The notes: a model not told the origin generated them from the letters alone. Positions 8,250-16,299 are shown, counted from the first letter of the stretch. The stretch: 64,000 nt of DNA from Candidatus Saccharimonadota bacterium (GCA_017652105.1 JAGCBP010000015.1:1-64000); one strand, 5' to 3'. Translations and numbers: made by a program.

Positions 8250-8913
8250 AGATTTAAAAACAAAAGCTTTGGTGCTTCGGCGGACTAATTATTCTGAGGC
8301 GGATAGAATTTTGAATTTGATTACGCCGGAGGGGAAAGTTTCGGTGATAGCGAAGGGAGTGAGAAAGCCAAAATCTAAATTGGCGGGTTCGGTGGAGATG
8401 TTTACGCTTTTTGAGGCAAATTTGCATTTTGGCAGAAGTGAAATGGGGGTTCTGACTGGCGCTTCGATGGTTCGGTTTTATGGGGGGATTTTGAAAGATT
8501 TAGATCGGATGAGTCTGGCTACTTTTGTGTTAAAAGAAATTAGTAAGGTTTCGGAAAATTTGGAGGCGCCGGAATTTTTTGAAATTGCAAATGAATGTTT
8601 GGCGGCGCTTGATGAGGGGATGGCAAATGAGGTAGTGGAAGCATGGTTTTTGCTAAATTTGGCAAAAGCCATGGGCGAGCAAGTGAATTTACTGACCGAT
8701 ACGGATGGTGAGGATTTGGCGGCGGATGAGTGCTACGATTGGGATGCCAACGAAAGAACATTCTTTAAGAATCCGAATGGTAAATATGATGCGAATGCGA
8801 TTAAAGCGGTGAGGATAATGTGGGGAATGAATCTTGAGGCGGTACGGCGAATTAAAGATTTTGGGGGATATGCGGCGAGAGTTTTGGAGATAGCCAAAGC
8901 GTGCTATAATTAG
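8230..8913 (+). CDS. recO: DNA repair protein RecO
   Basis: 227 residues. The N-terminal OB-fold (KALVLRRTNYSEADRILNLITPEGKVSVIAKGVRK split over residues 10-45) with KSKLAGSVEMFTLFE is typical of RecO, which loads RecA at gaps with RecR. The Cys4 zinc module found in many RecO proteins is missing: only single Cys residues are seen in the C-terminal helical part. It begins inside the receiver gene (20-nt overlap). The last codons contain the glyS promoter. Confidence 0.88.
   Translation: MPKNTPKDLKTKALVLRRTNYSEADRILNLITPEGKVSVIAKGVRKPKSKLAGSVEMFTLFEANLHFGRSEMGVLTGASMVRFYGGILKDLDRMSLATFVLKEISKVSENLEAPEFFEIANECLAALDEGMANEVVEAWFLLNLAKAMGEQVNLLTDTDGEDLAADECYDWDANERTFFKNPNGKYDANAIKAVRIMWGMNLEAVRRIKDFGGYAARVLEIAKACYN
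8902..8910 (+). promoter_or_regulatory. Extended -10 promoter of glyS
   Basis: TGCTATAAT, hexamer 8905-8910, inside the last codons of recO and 6 nt before ATG 8917. Confidence 0.8.
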
Positions 8914-8916
8914 TAC

Positions 8917-10260
8917 ATGAGTAAATTAGATGATATTGTGAGTTTATGTAAAAGGCGGGGATTTGTTTTTCCGGGTTCGGAAGTTTATGGTGGATTTGCT
9001 GGGACTTGGGATTTTGGGCCGCTAGGTGTGATTTTAAAGAAAAAAATTATGGATGCTTGGTGGGAATTCTTTGTGGAATCGCGAGATGATATGTATGGGG
9101 TGGATGCAGCAATTTTGATGAATCCTTTGGTTTGGAAGGCTTCTGGACATACAGCGACTTTTGCAGATCCGTTGGTAGAATGTAAAGAATGTAAATCACG
9201 ATTTCGGGCGGACAAAATCGCGGATGGTGTAAACGAATCGGTAACATCTGAGGAATTTTGGGATTTGCATGTAAAATGTCCGGTGTGCGGTAAAGAAAAT
9301 TGGGGTCCGATTCGGAAGTTTAATATGATGTTTGCTACGCATGTGGGAGCGGTGTTGCCGGATGATGATGCCGAACTTTCAGAAAAATCAATTGCTTATC
9401 TTCGCCCAGAAACCGCACAAGGAATTTTTACAAATTATAAAAATGTAGTAGATACTTTTTATCCATCATTGCCGTTTGGTTTGGCTCAGCAAGGTAAGGC
9501 GTTTAGAAATGAAATTTCGCCGCGCGATTTTATTCTGAGAGACCGTGAATGTTCACAAATGGAAATTGAATATTTTGTGAAACCAGACACTTGGGAAGAA
9601 AACTTTGAAATGTTGAGAAGTTTGCAACATGAGTTTTTGGAAAAAGTCATCGGGCTTAATGTTTCGTCTATTCATGAGCTTGAGGTGGCGCCGGAGGATA
9701 GAGCACATTACTCAAAACGGACAATTGATTTTATGTTTGATTATCCGAATGGAACTGAGGAATTGATGGGGTTAGCCTATCGGACGGATTTTGACCTTTC
9801 GAATATTGCGCGTGAGTCTGGTAAAAATATGGAATACCGAGATAAAATAACCGGTGAAGTGTTTGTGCCACATGTAATTGAACCGTCGATTGGAGTGGAA
9901 AGGTTGTTTTTGGCGGTGCTGGCTAATGCCTACACTGAAGATACAGTAAATGATGAAAAACGAGTAGTTTTGAAATTGCCAGAAAATTTGGCACCGTATA
10001 AGTTTTGCGTATCGCCACTTTTGAAGAATAAGCCGGAACTAGTTGAAAAAGCGAGGGAAGTTTATGATTTGCTTCGCGCTAAATATGGCAATGTAACTTG
10101 GGATGATTCGGGGAATATTGGCAAAAGATATCGCAAACAAGATGAAATTGGTACACCAAAATGCGTGGTAATTGATTTTGATACATTAGAAGACGAAAGT
10201 GTCACGGTGCGGGACCGTGACACAACCGAGCAAGTTCGGGTAAAAATTACTGAACTTTAG
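8917..10260 (+). CDS. glyS: Glycyl-tRNA synthetase, single-chain (alpha2) type
   Basis: 447 residues. This is the homodimeric class II enzyme of eukaryotes, archaea and many Gram-positives, not the alpha2beta2 form. Visible: RRGFVFPGSEVYGGFAGTWD at the start, class II motif 2 in AFRNEISPRDFILRDRE, motif 3 in PSIGVERLFLAVL, and an anticodon-binding domain ending TVRDRDTTEQV. A Cys pair set (CKECKS, CPVCGK) around residues 89-125 could bind zinc. Leaderless start. The cognate tRNA-Gly(UCC) is at 15326. A strong inverted repeat lies at 10199-10223 in the coding region. Confidence 0.95.
   Translation: MSKLDDIVSLCKRRGFVFPGSEVYGGFAGTWDFGPLGVILKKKIMDAWWEFFVESRDDMYGVDAAILMNPLVWKASGHTATFADPLVECKECKSRFRADKIADGVNESVTSEEFWDLHVKCPVCGKENWGPIRKFNMMFATHVGAVLPDDDAELSEKSIAYLRPETAQGIFTNYKNVVDTFYPSLPFGLAQQGKAFRNEISPRDFILRDRECSQMEIEYFVKPDTWEENFEMLRSLQHEFLEKVIGLNVSSIHELEVAPEDRAHYSKRTIDFMFDYPNGTEELMGLAYRTDFDLSNIARESGKNMEYRDKITGEVFVPHVIEPSIGVERLFLAVLANAYTEDTVNDEKRVVLKLPENLAPYKFCVSPLLKNKPELVEKAREVYDLLRAKYGNVTWDDSGNIGKRYRKQDEIGTPKCVVIDFDTLEDESVTVRDRDTTEQVRVKITEL
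10199..10223 (+). repeat. Perfect inverted repeat inside the 3' end of glyS
   Basis: GTGTCACGGT-GCGGG-ACCGTGACAC: 10-bp arms, 5-nt loop. It codes for the conserved TVRDRDT segment, so the amino acids are constrained, but the codons chosen make a perfect hairpin. There is no T-run behind it, so it is not a classical terminator. Confidence 0.85.
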
Positions 10261-10261
10261 A

Positions 10262-10789
10262 CTATTTCTTGTATCTTGCGATAGCGTCTTTGATGACTTG
10301 CTTGGCTTCGTCGAGGTTGCCGAATTTTTCAACTTTGGTGGTGCCTGGTTTTTTGAGGTCTTTGTAATGGTTGAAATGGAATTCAATTTGCTCGAGAGTC
10401 CTCTTTGGTAAATCTGCGAGAGTTTGATATTTGTCACCATTGTTGCGGTCATCTTCTGGAACGCAAATGATTTTGTCATCAACTTCGCCATCATCAACAA
10501 ACTTCATGACACCAAGAATTCTAGCTTTCATCCAAATGCCAGTAGTAAGAGGTTGATCGGTAATCACGAGGGCATCTAACTCATCGCCATCTTCATCTAT
10601 AGTTTGAGGAATAAAACCGTAATTGCAAGGTTTGGCAAAAGCAATTGGCTCAACGCGGTCGAGCATGAAACAAGCATGTTCACGATCCCATTCGATTTTG
10701 TGATTAGAACCGGTAGGGATTTCGATCACGACATTTAGTTCGCCTTTTTCATAATCGCCTGGTTCTAAAATTTTATTAAAATCTGCCAT
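10262..10789 (-). CDS. ppa: Inorganic pyrophosphatase (family I)
   Basis: 175 residues, normal family I length. The signature with metal-binding Asp residues is present (DEDGDELDALVI), as are the ELNVVIEIPTGSNHKIEWD N-terminal strand and CVPEDDRNN. It removes pyrophosphate made by aminoacyl-tRNA and nucleic acid synthesis. It converges on glyS with 1 nt between the stops and no terminator is visible between them. It has a short leader: TGCTATAAT at 10816-10824 and an AAGGAG RBS before the ATG. Confidence 0.95.
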   Translation of the reverse strand: MADFNKILEPGDYEKGELNVVIEIPTGSNHKIEWDREHACFMLDRVEPIAFAKPCNYGFIPQTIDEDGDELDALVITDQPLTTGIWMKARILGVMKFVDDGEVDDKIICVPEDDRNNGDKYQTLADLPKRTLEQIEFHFNHYKDLKKPGTTKVEKFGNLDEAKQVIKDAIARYKK

Positions 10790-10815
10790 TTTAACTCCTT
10801 TTATTTTATGTAAAT

Positions 10816-10824
10816 ATTATAGCA
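10816..10824 (-). promoter_or_regulatory. Extended -10 promoter of ppa
   Basis: TGCTATAAT on the minus strand. The predicted 5' leader is about 20 nt and carries AAGGAG, so this gene is led, unlike most neighbours. Confidence 0.7.
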
Positions 10825-10852
10825 CTATTTTTTATTATTTTTAAAAAATGTA

Positions 10853-10861
10853 TGATATAAT
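10853..10861 (+). promoter_or_regulatory. Extended -10 promoter of the PfkB-aldolase gene
   Basis: TATGATATAAT; hexamer 10856-10861, 6 nt before ATG 10868. Confidence 0.8.
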
Positions 10862-10867
10862 GGGCTT

Positions 10868-12724
10868 ATGCATATATTGGTAGTGGGCAATGTCTTAAAA
10901 GATGTATATTTAAATCTCGATTCTCGGACAGAGAACTTTGAACGGGATGGGGATGGAAAAGAATGGCTGGATTTTAGTTTTGATGCATCGAAACATCGGT
11001 ATTTTGCAAGAACGAGTAGCTTCGGTGGGGCGGCAATTACTCTTGAAGTTTTGCAAAAAATGGGATTGACTTCGGATATTACAGATACAAGTTTTCATTT
11101 TGACGCAGATGGGCCGGTAATGAACGGGCCGACTGGTATGTATAGATATATCATGACTTCGGATAACGGGGTGTCTTATTTGGTGCCGAGTACGGAACAA
11201 AAAACTATGTTTACTACGCCGACGGAATCGGTGGATTATGTTTATGTAGATAGGTCGGCGTGTATCACTCCGGCGGTGGCAGATAAAATTATTGCTTATC
11301 TTGATTATTATCGTAAAACTAAGTTGGTTTTGTATTTGAGAAAATCAGAATATGATAATTTGGCAGGTCTGGTGAGGCATGCGGATTTGATTTTCCTTGA
11401 AGATGATGAAGGCGAATATTATGGCAGAGGCGAAATTTTGGGTGATTATCCGGATGAAAAGGTGATTCGGATTTCGGAAAAATATTTGGGCTATCTGGAC
11501 TTTAAGGAAAATATTTCGGTTTCGAGGATTGATCGATTGACGCATCTTTCGGCATATTCGATTATTGCGGCGACTGTCCTGGGTGGTTTTATACTTGGTA
11601 AAACCGTGGAATATGCGCTTAAGATGGCGAGAATTAACGTGGAAAATGCGACACTTGATTCGACCTTGTCTTTGGAGGAACTAGAAAATATCGCGACTTC
11701 CACATCGGAAAGTAATTTGGAACTGATTGCGGCGACTTTGATGCAGCCAGATAAAGGAATCTTGGCGGCGGATGAGTCGGGTGGTTCGATTAAGAAAAAA
11801 TTCGAGGCTTTGGGGATTGCTGATACTGAAGAAAACCGACATGATTATCGGGAGATTTTGCTTTCTACGCCAAGGATAGAAAGATATCTTAATGGAGTGA
11901 TTTTGTTTGACGAAACGGCTAGAGATACGATGCCAGATGGAGTATCGGTGCCGGAATATTTGACTGGGCTAGGTATAGTGCCGGGGATTAAAGTAGACAA
12001 AGGGCTAGAGACAATTAAGGATATTCCTGAGGCTCACCCAGAGGAAACGATTACTAAAGGACTTGATGATTTGCCGGCGAGACTACGCGAATACTATCAG
12101 ATGGGGCTGAGATTTTCTAAGTGGCGGGCAGCTTTTAAGATCAGAATGAATCGCGAGGGCGAGGTGATTACTCCGACTACGGCGGCGATAGTAGAAAATT
12201 GCCGGATTTTGGCGGAATATGCTTACGCATCACAATCGGCGGGGTTGGTGCCAATAGTGGAACCAGAAGTAGAATATGAGGGTAATTACGATATAGATAC
12301 TTCAGCTAGGATTACCGGAAAAGTGTTGGCTACTTTGTTTAGAGAACTTGATAAGCACGGTGTAAATTTGAAAGCCTGTATTTTGAAATGTAATATGGTG
12401 ATGGCTGGCAAACAATATATTGAGCCTTCATCTGCTGATGAGGTGGGTAGAGCGACTGCTAAGGTGCTAAGGATGTATGTACCTTTGGAAATGGCTGGGG
12501 TGGTATTTCTCTCTGGCGGACAAGAGCCAGAGCAGGCAACTTCGAATTTGTATGCAATCATGGAAAGGCAACCGTTTGCGTGGCCGGTATCTTTTTCCTT
12601 CTCAAGAGCTTTGCAAAATCCAGCGTTGGAAGCATGGGCAGGAGATAATGCTAACAGAGAGGCCGCTCAGAACGCCCTTCTGGATAGATTAGTTGAAAAT
12701 ACTAGAGTTCTATATAACCCCTAG
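10868..12724 (+). CDS. Fusion: PfkB/ribokinase-like domain + class I fructose-bisphosphate aldolase
   Basis: 618 residues in two domains. Residues 1 to about 280 look like a PfkB carbohydrate kinase (ILVVGNVLKDVYLNLD start, SSFGGAAITLEVLQKMGL), but the catalytic DTxGAGD loop is replaced by SAYSIIAATVLGGFILG, so kinase activity is doubtful. Residues from about 285 are a class I aldolase: GILAADESGGSIKKKFE, KWRAAFKI, LVPIVEPEVE, the Schiff-base Lys in ILKCNMVMAG (about residue 506), VVFLSGGQEPEQ and SRALQNPAL. The aldolase splits fructose-1,6-bisphosphate into triose phosphates; tpiA follows 0.8 kb downstream. The 3' end overlaps the convergent phosphomannomutase-like gene by 15 bp. Confidence 0.85.
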   Translation: MHILVVGNVLKDVYLNLDSRTENFERDGDGKEWLDFSFDASKHRYFARTSSFGGAAITLEVLQKMGLTSDITDTSFHFDADGPVMNGPTGMYRYIMTSDNGVSYLVPSTEQKTMFTTPTESVDYVYVDRSACITPAVADKIIAYLDYYRKTKLVLYLRKSEYDNLAGLVRHADLIFLEDDEGEYYGRGEILGDYPDEKVIRISEKYLGYLDFKENISVSRIDRLTHLSAYSIIAATVLGGFILGKTVEYALKMARINVENATLDSTLSLEELENIATSTSESNLELIAATLMQPDKGILAADESGGSIKKKFEALGIADTEENRHDYREILLSTPRIERYLNGVILFDETARDTMPDGVSVPEYLTGLGIVPGIKVDKGLETIKDIPEAHPEETITKGLDDLPARLREYYQMGLRFSKWRAAFKIRMNREGEVITPTTAAIVENCRILAEYAYASQSAGLVPIVEPEVEYEGNYDIDTSARITGKVLATLFRELDKHGVNLKACILKCNMVMAGKQYIEPSSADEVGRATAKVLRMYVPLEMAGVVFLSGGQEPEQATSNLYAIMERQPFAWPVSFSFSRALQNPALEAWAGDNANREAAQNALLDRLVENTRVLYNP

Positions 12725-13474
12725 GATGCCTTTTAAGGCGTAGGCGGTATCTTCGTGACTTCGGACTGTGATGGTTTTGATACCCATCTCTACGACTGGG
12801 TAATCGTTGCCACCAGGCTGAGTCATGTCGCCAAAATAGAGAATGTCCTCTTTTGTCACATTTAACTCGGTCAAGAGGTGAGTCATGCCGAATTTTTTGT
12901 TCATGCCAGGGGTGATAGCGTTGATAGAAGTAGTCCCACCGATTTCGTAATCAAATTCAGGGGCGTATTCTTTGCATTTTGCAACGATTTTTTCGCGTTT
13001 TTTGCAATCTGGGTCCCATTGATATTTATCCTTAGTAGAGGCTTTTTGGCCTAATGCAGAAAAAGTGACCTGAGAAAGGCGATTTTCGATGATTTCATCG
13101 CCAGGTTGGAGCCGATTTTCCTCCCAAAAACCGAGCTCGCGGGCGCATTTTTCGATAGTTTCGCTAATTTTAGCTACTTGCTCATCTGTTAGTGGGTAAT
13201 CGTAAACTAGTTCCCAGTCGTTTTTTTCTGTATTAAATTTGTAATATTGCGTTCCTTGGGCCACAAAGAGGTGTAGGTGGCTTAGTTCCTCCGGAGTAGG
13301 GTCTTTTAGCCTGTTGACAATTTGAACCAAGAATTGGTCGAATTTTTGGCCAGAAATCGGACAAATCTCGAAATGATGAAGGCATTTTTTGAGTAAATCA
13401 GCGATTTCATCATTGATAGGGGTTTTGGCGATATTTAAGGTTTGATCGATGTCGAATGCAAGTACTTTTTTCAT
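12710..13474 (-). CDS. Phosphomannomutase-like HAD-IIB phosphatase/mutase
   Basis: 254 residues, the size of eukaryotic-type phosphomannomutase (PMM). HAD motif I is AFDIDQTLN (Asp8, Asp10). Motif IV is YFGDMTQPGGNDYPV, which strongly resembles PMM (FGDxTxxGGNDYxI). The cap region has IGGTTSINAITPGMNKKFG. PMM interconverts mannose-6- and mannose-1-phosphate for sugar-nucleotide synthesis; a plain sugar phosphatase is the alternative. It is transcribed divergently from tpiA through a shared 18-bp palindrome. Confidence 0.75.
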   Translation of the reverse strand: MKKVLAFDIDQTLNIAKTPINDEIADLLKKCLHHFEICPISGQKFDQFLVQIVNRLKDPTPEELSHLHLFVAQGTQYYKFNTEKNDWELVYDYPLTDEQVAKISETIEKCARELGFWEENRLQPGDEIIENRLSQVTFSALGQKASTKDKYQWDPDCKKREKIVAKCKEYAPEFDYEIGGTTSINAITPGMNKKFGMTHLLTELNVTKEDILYFGDMTQPGGNDYPVVEMGIKTITVRSHEDTAYALKGILGVI

Positions 13475-13480
13475 AGTTTT

Positions 13481-13498
13481 ATTATATCATGATATAAT
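13481..13498. promoter_or_regulatory. Palindromic divergent promoter (PMM-like gene / tpiA)
   Basis: ATTATATCATGATATAAT is a perfect 18-bp palindrome holding two extended -10 elements, one per strand (13481-13486 and 13493-13498). Each is exactly 6 nt from its ATG (13474 minus, 13505 plus). Both mRNAs should be leaderless, and the two RNA polymerases cannot bind at the same time. Confidence 0.85.
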
Positions 13499-13504
13499 CG
13501 TAGT

Positions 13505-14272
13505 ATGAAAACTTATATTGTGGGCAACTGGAAGCTTAATTTTACTGTAGGTGAAGCTTCGATATATCTACATAAATTACAGAAAAAAATCGCTAATTAC
13601 AGAGATGTAGAGGTGGTGGTGGCGCCAACGGCTTTGTGCCTTCAGCCGCTTTCTTTGCAACTGGATAGGTCTAAAATAAAACTTTCGGCACAGAATGCGT
13701 TTTATCAGGATTTTGGGGCGTTTACAGGGGAGATTTCGTTTGCTGAGCTGAATGGTCTGGTAAATTATTGTATTATAGGGCACTCAGAGAGAAGATATAT
13801 CTTTCATGAGGATGACAAGATGATAGCCAAAAAAGCGGCGGCTGCGCTTAGGAACAAGATTCGGCCAATTCTTTGTATCGGGGAAACAGAGAGCGAGAGA
13901 GCATTTGGAGAAACTGCCGATGTAATTCGAGATCAACTTTTGGGTGGCTTATCAGAGGTGGGAGAGGATGAGATTTCGAAAGTTTTGATTGCGTATGAGC
14001 CGGTGTGGGCGATTTCTTCAACAAAAGATGCTAAGATTGCTACCCCTGATGAAATTGCTGAGGTGGTAAAAATGATAAGAGATAACCTCAAAGACACTTA
14101 TGGGGCGAAAATTGCGGAAGAGGTACCGGTACTCTTTGGGGGAAGCGTAAAACCAACCAATGCGGGGGCGTATCTGACTGTACCGGGTGTAAATGGGCTT
14201 CTCATCGGTGGGGCGAGCTTGATATTAGACCAGTTTACTGATATAATAGAGATAGCAAAGAGAGTGAAATAA
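13505..14272 (+). CDS. tpiA: Triose-phosphate isomerase
   Basis: 255 residues. All catalytic pieces are present: VGNWKLN (Lys), CIIGHSERR (His), AYEPVWAI (Glu) and the phosphate-binding LFGGSVKP and LLIGGASL. It interconverts dihydroxyacetone phosphate and glyceraldehyde-3-phosphate, directly after the aldolase step encoded at 10868. The stop overlaps the start of the next gene (TAATG), so translation is coupled. Confidence 0.96.
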   Translation: MKTYIVGNWKLNFTVGEASIYLHKLQKKIANYRDVEVVVAPTALCLQPLSLQLDRSKIKLSAQNAFYQDFGAFTGEISFAELNGLVNYCIIGHSERRYIFHEDDKMIAKKAAAALRNKIRPILCIGETESERAFGETADVIRDQLLGGLSEVGEDEISKVLIAYEPVWAISSTKDAKIATPDEIAEVVKMIRDNLKDTYGAKIAEEVPVLFGGSVKPTNAGAYLTVPGVNGLLIGGASLILDQFTDIIEIAKRVK

Positions 14273-14934
14273 TGAAAAAACGCTATATTGATTTTGTGCC
14301 AGCAAGAGGCAAAGCGGCTTCTGGGCCGGCGGCAAAACCGGCGGCTAGGCCGGTAGCTAAGCCTGCGGCTAAATCTGTAGCTAGGCCGGCGGCTAGGCCG
14401 GTGGCGGCAAAACCGGCGGTGAAACCAGCGCCAAAGAAAATCACTCGGAGAATTACTCCTCCTGAGGATGATTTTGAGGTTGAGGAAATATTTGCTGAGA
14501 GAAAGCAACCAGTAGGTGTATCACCAAGTAAAGGGGTGAAATTTGGCGTAATTGAGGAATATCAGCCGAAATTCGTGCGAGCGACAGAGGTCAAAAAACG
14601 GCCGCTAGGGGCACCAGCTAGCAAAAAACCAGCTCAAAAGCCGGCGGCGAAGGCTGCTTCCAAACCTGTAGCAAAGCCAGCTTATAAGCCAGCACCTCTT
14701 GGGCAGAGGACGACTTTTCTCAATACTAATAAGATAGAAAAAAGACCACTTTCCAAGAATGTTTATACTAAGACTCCGACGATAGTACCAAAAGAGGAAA
14801 AACAAGAAAAACCGGTCAAAATTATTGAAAAACCAGACAAAGATTCTAAGGCTGGATTAGTGATTGCGATAATTTTAACAATTATTCTAGGGGCGGCGGC
14901 GGGAACAGTGGCGTTCTTGCTTTTGCCAAAATAG
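14272..14934 (+). CDS. Ala/Pro/Lys-rich tail-anchored membrane protein, unknown function
   Basis: 220 residues. Residues 12-60 and 115-145 are low-complexity repeats of AKPAARPVAKPA type, between them an acidic patch (PPEDDFEVEEIF). A single hydrophobic segment at the very C-terminus (about 194-216, AGLVIAIILTIILGAAAGTV) should anchor it with the long basic part in the cytoplasm. Such tails may bind nucleic acid or the envelope; the sequence does not say. It overlaps tpiA by one base. Confidence 0.65.
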   Translation: MKKRYIDFVPARGKAASGPAAKPAARPVAKPAAKSVARPAARPVAAKPAVKPAPKKITRRITPPEDDFEVEEIFAERKQPVGVSPSKGVKFGVIEEYQPKFVRATEVKKRPLGAPASKKPAQKPAAKAASKPVAKPAYKPAPLGQRTTFLNTNKIEKRPLSKNVYTKTPTIVPKEEKQEKPVKIIEKPDKDSKAGLVIAIILTIILGAAAGTVAFLLLPK

Positions 14935-14941
14935 GAGGAAA

Positions 14942-15214
14942 ATGATACAAAAAAATCCATTTCTCAAGTATGTGATGAAGGATCAAAAAGAGGATGTTTT
15001 TCACTCTTCGGCTTATGCAAAGGCGCAAAATGGTGCAAATATGGGGGCGGCATCTACAGAGAGCTATCAGGTGAGAGTAAATATTAATCAAAATCGGCAG
15101 GCGGTGAGGGGGTATGGAGATTCAGAGATAATGACTGGTGTGAGAAGTCAGGGACCAAGAGCAAAGACTTATACGCCACCGGTAAAAAACCCTAGTATTT
15201 CTACGAAAAGATGA
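14942..15214 (+). CDS. Small unknown protein
   Basis: 90 residues, polar, basic, no membrane segment or signal peptide. A clear RBS (AGGAGG) lies 4 nt before the ATG and the gene follows the tail-anchored protein after 7 nt, so it is expressed with it. I do not recognise it; the Gln/Asn/Ser-rich middle suggests a partly disordered protein. The stop lies just before the tRNA-His promoter. Confidence 0.6.
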   Translation: MIQKNPFLKYVMKDQKEDVFHSSAYAKAQNGANMGAASTESYQVRVNINQNRQAVRGYGDSEIMTGVRSQGPRAKTYTPPVKNPSISTKR

Positions 15215-15220
15215 TATAAT
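15212..15220 (+). promoter_or_regulatory. Promoter of tRNA-His
   Basis: TGATATAAT, hexamer 15215-15220, 9 nt before G-1 of the tRNA: a primary transcript with almost no 5' leader. Confidence 0.7.
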
Positions 15221-15229
15221 AATAGATAT

Positions 15230-15307
15230 GGTGGGATTAGCTCAGATGGTTAGAGCGTCTGATTGTGGTCCAGAAGGTCACCGGTTCGATCCCGGTATCC
15301 CACCCCA
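15230..15307 (+). tRNA. tRNA-His (anticodon GUG)
   Basis: Acceptor stem GTGGGAT/ATCCCAC, D-loop TAGCTCAGATGGTTAGAGC, anticodon loop TTGTGGT (GUG) and T-arm CCGGTTCGATCCCGG. It encodes the extra G-1 required in tRNA-His, facing C73, and the 3' CCA. The anticodon stem is TCTGA/CCAGA, so pair 31-39 is an A-C mismatch. Confidence 0.95.
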
Positions 15308-15313
15308 GTACAT

Positions 15314-15319
15314 TATAAT
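15314..15319 (+). promoter_or_regulatory. -10 element of tRNA-Gly
   Basis: TATAAT followed by exactly 6 nt and then base 1 of the tRNA. The same 6-nt spacing is seen at leaderless protein genes. Confidence 0.7.
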
Positions 15320-15325
15320 GATTAT

Positions 15326-15400
15326 GCGGGTATAGTACAACGGCTAGTATGCGAGTTTTCCAAACTCGAGATGAGATTTCGACTATCTCTACCCGCACCA
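15326..15400 (+). tRNA. tRNA-Gly (anticodon UCC)
   Basis: Acceptor GCGGGTA/TACCCGC, anticodon stem CGAGT/ACTCG with loop TTTCCAA (UCC), T-arm region TTTCGACTATC, A73 and an encoded CCA. It reads GGA/GGN codons. Confidence 0.93.
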
Positions 15401-15425
15401 TTTTTGTTGAAAAATGTTATAACCA

Positions 15426-15454
15426 TTGACATTTTGAGTAAAGTGTGATATAAT
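15426..15454 (+). promoter_or_regulatory. TTGACA-N17-TATAAT promoter of the 15514 gene
   Basis: -35 at 15426-15431, 17-nt spacer ending AAGTGTGA, -10 at 15449-15454. The leader is about 53 nt with the motif TTGTAGTTTAA at 15462-15472 and an RBS GGGAGGTGA. Confidence 0.85.
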
Positions 15455-15513
15455 GAGGGTATTGTAGTTTAACAGTGCCATTTTTTAAAGAATAAATTTA
15501 GGGAGGTGAAAAT

Positions 15514-16299
15514 ATGGCAAAAAGAGTAGAAGTAGAAGCTAGGAAGGCGCAGATTTTGGCTGAAAAGGCTGAGAAACTGGAGAAAAAGGCGATCGAGGAG
15601 ACAGAAAAGGCTCTCAATGACGCTGCAGACAAACTGAAAGAGGCTGAGGAAAAAAAGCAGGCCGAAGCTACGATCAAGGAAGCTGTTGAAGAAGTCAAAG
15701 CTGAAAAAGCTGAGGAAGCCAAGAAGGCTGAGGAAGCCAAGAAGGCTGAGGAAGCTTCGGAGAAAGCTTTTGACGAAATGAATTCGGCTGAGCTTGAGGA
15801 AATCTTGACAAAGGCCAAAGAGAAGAAGGCGAGAGCAGAAGTGAAACTTCAGGAGCATACTGATCGTCTCAAGGAGGCTTCCGAGAACATTGTTTCTCTG
15901 GAGGAGAAGCTTGAGGCAAAGAAGAAAGCTGAAGAAGAAGCTCGTATCAGGGCTGAGGAGGAGGCTAAGAGATTAGCTGAATCAAAGCGGAAGGCTGATG
16001 CGCAGGCAGGAGCGGTTGTCGCTGGTGGAGAATCTGTTTCCAAACATCCTGCTGATGAAGAGGACGACTTTGAGATCTGTGATAATGGTCTTTGGATCCC
16101 GACCTCTATGAGACCTGCAAAATGTTATAAGTGGTGGAACTATCGCAAACACGAGTGGACCCCTACCAGGAATATACACGTGGCGCAGGCTTCATCTGAT
16201 GTTTGGGACGTAGTATTCTACTGGGTCAATAAGGGTGAACTGGTTCGCCCTCTTAACTCGGCAGAGATCGAAAAATATGTTCCAGACATCTACTGGTAA
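15514..16299 (+). CDS. Coiled-coil protein with Trp-rich C-terminal domain, unknown function
   Basis: 261 residues. Residues 1-165 are a continuous Ala/Glu/Lys coiled coil with a tandem 15-nt repeat (coding AEEAKK) near residues 67-80. The last 75 residues are different: Trp- and Tyr-rich (GLWIPTSMRP, CYKWWNYRKHEW, VWDVVFYW), likely a small folded domain. There is no signal peptide. The gene is monocistronic: strong promoter, leader, excellent RBS (GGAGGTGA, 5 nt) and a terminator directly after the stop. Codon use (more AAG, GAG, GCT) differs from the leaderless neighbours. Confidence 0.7.
   Translation: MAKRVEVEARKAQILAEKAEKLEKKAIEETEKALNDAADKLKEAEEKKQAEATIKEAVEEVKAEKAEEAKKAEEAKKAEEASEKAFDEMNSAELEEILTKAKEKKARAEVKLQEHTDRLKEASENIVSLEEKLEAKKKAEEEARIRAEEEAKRLAESKRKADAQAGAVVAGGESVSKHPADEEDDFEICDNGLWIPTSMRPAKCYKWWNYRKHEWTPTRNIHVAQASSDVWDVVFYWVNKGELVRPLNSAEIEKYVPDIYW

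Noticed and set aside
14272-14500. GC-rich Ala/Pro/Lys stretch as further copies of the truB/lepA repeat
   Set aside because: The sequence does not match the 70-bp palindrome; it is low-complexity coding sequence.
15640-15770. Short tandem repeats as a possible mobile or CRISPR-like array
   Set aside because: They are 15-nt in-frame repeats of a Glu/Ala/Lys coiled coil. No CRISPR array with spacers is present anywhere in the window.
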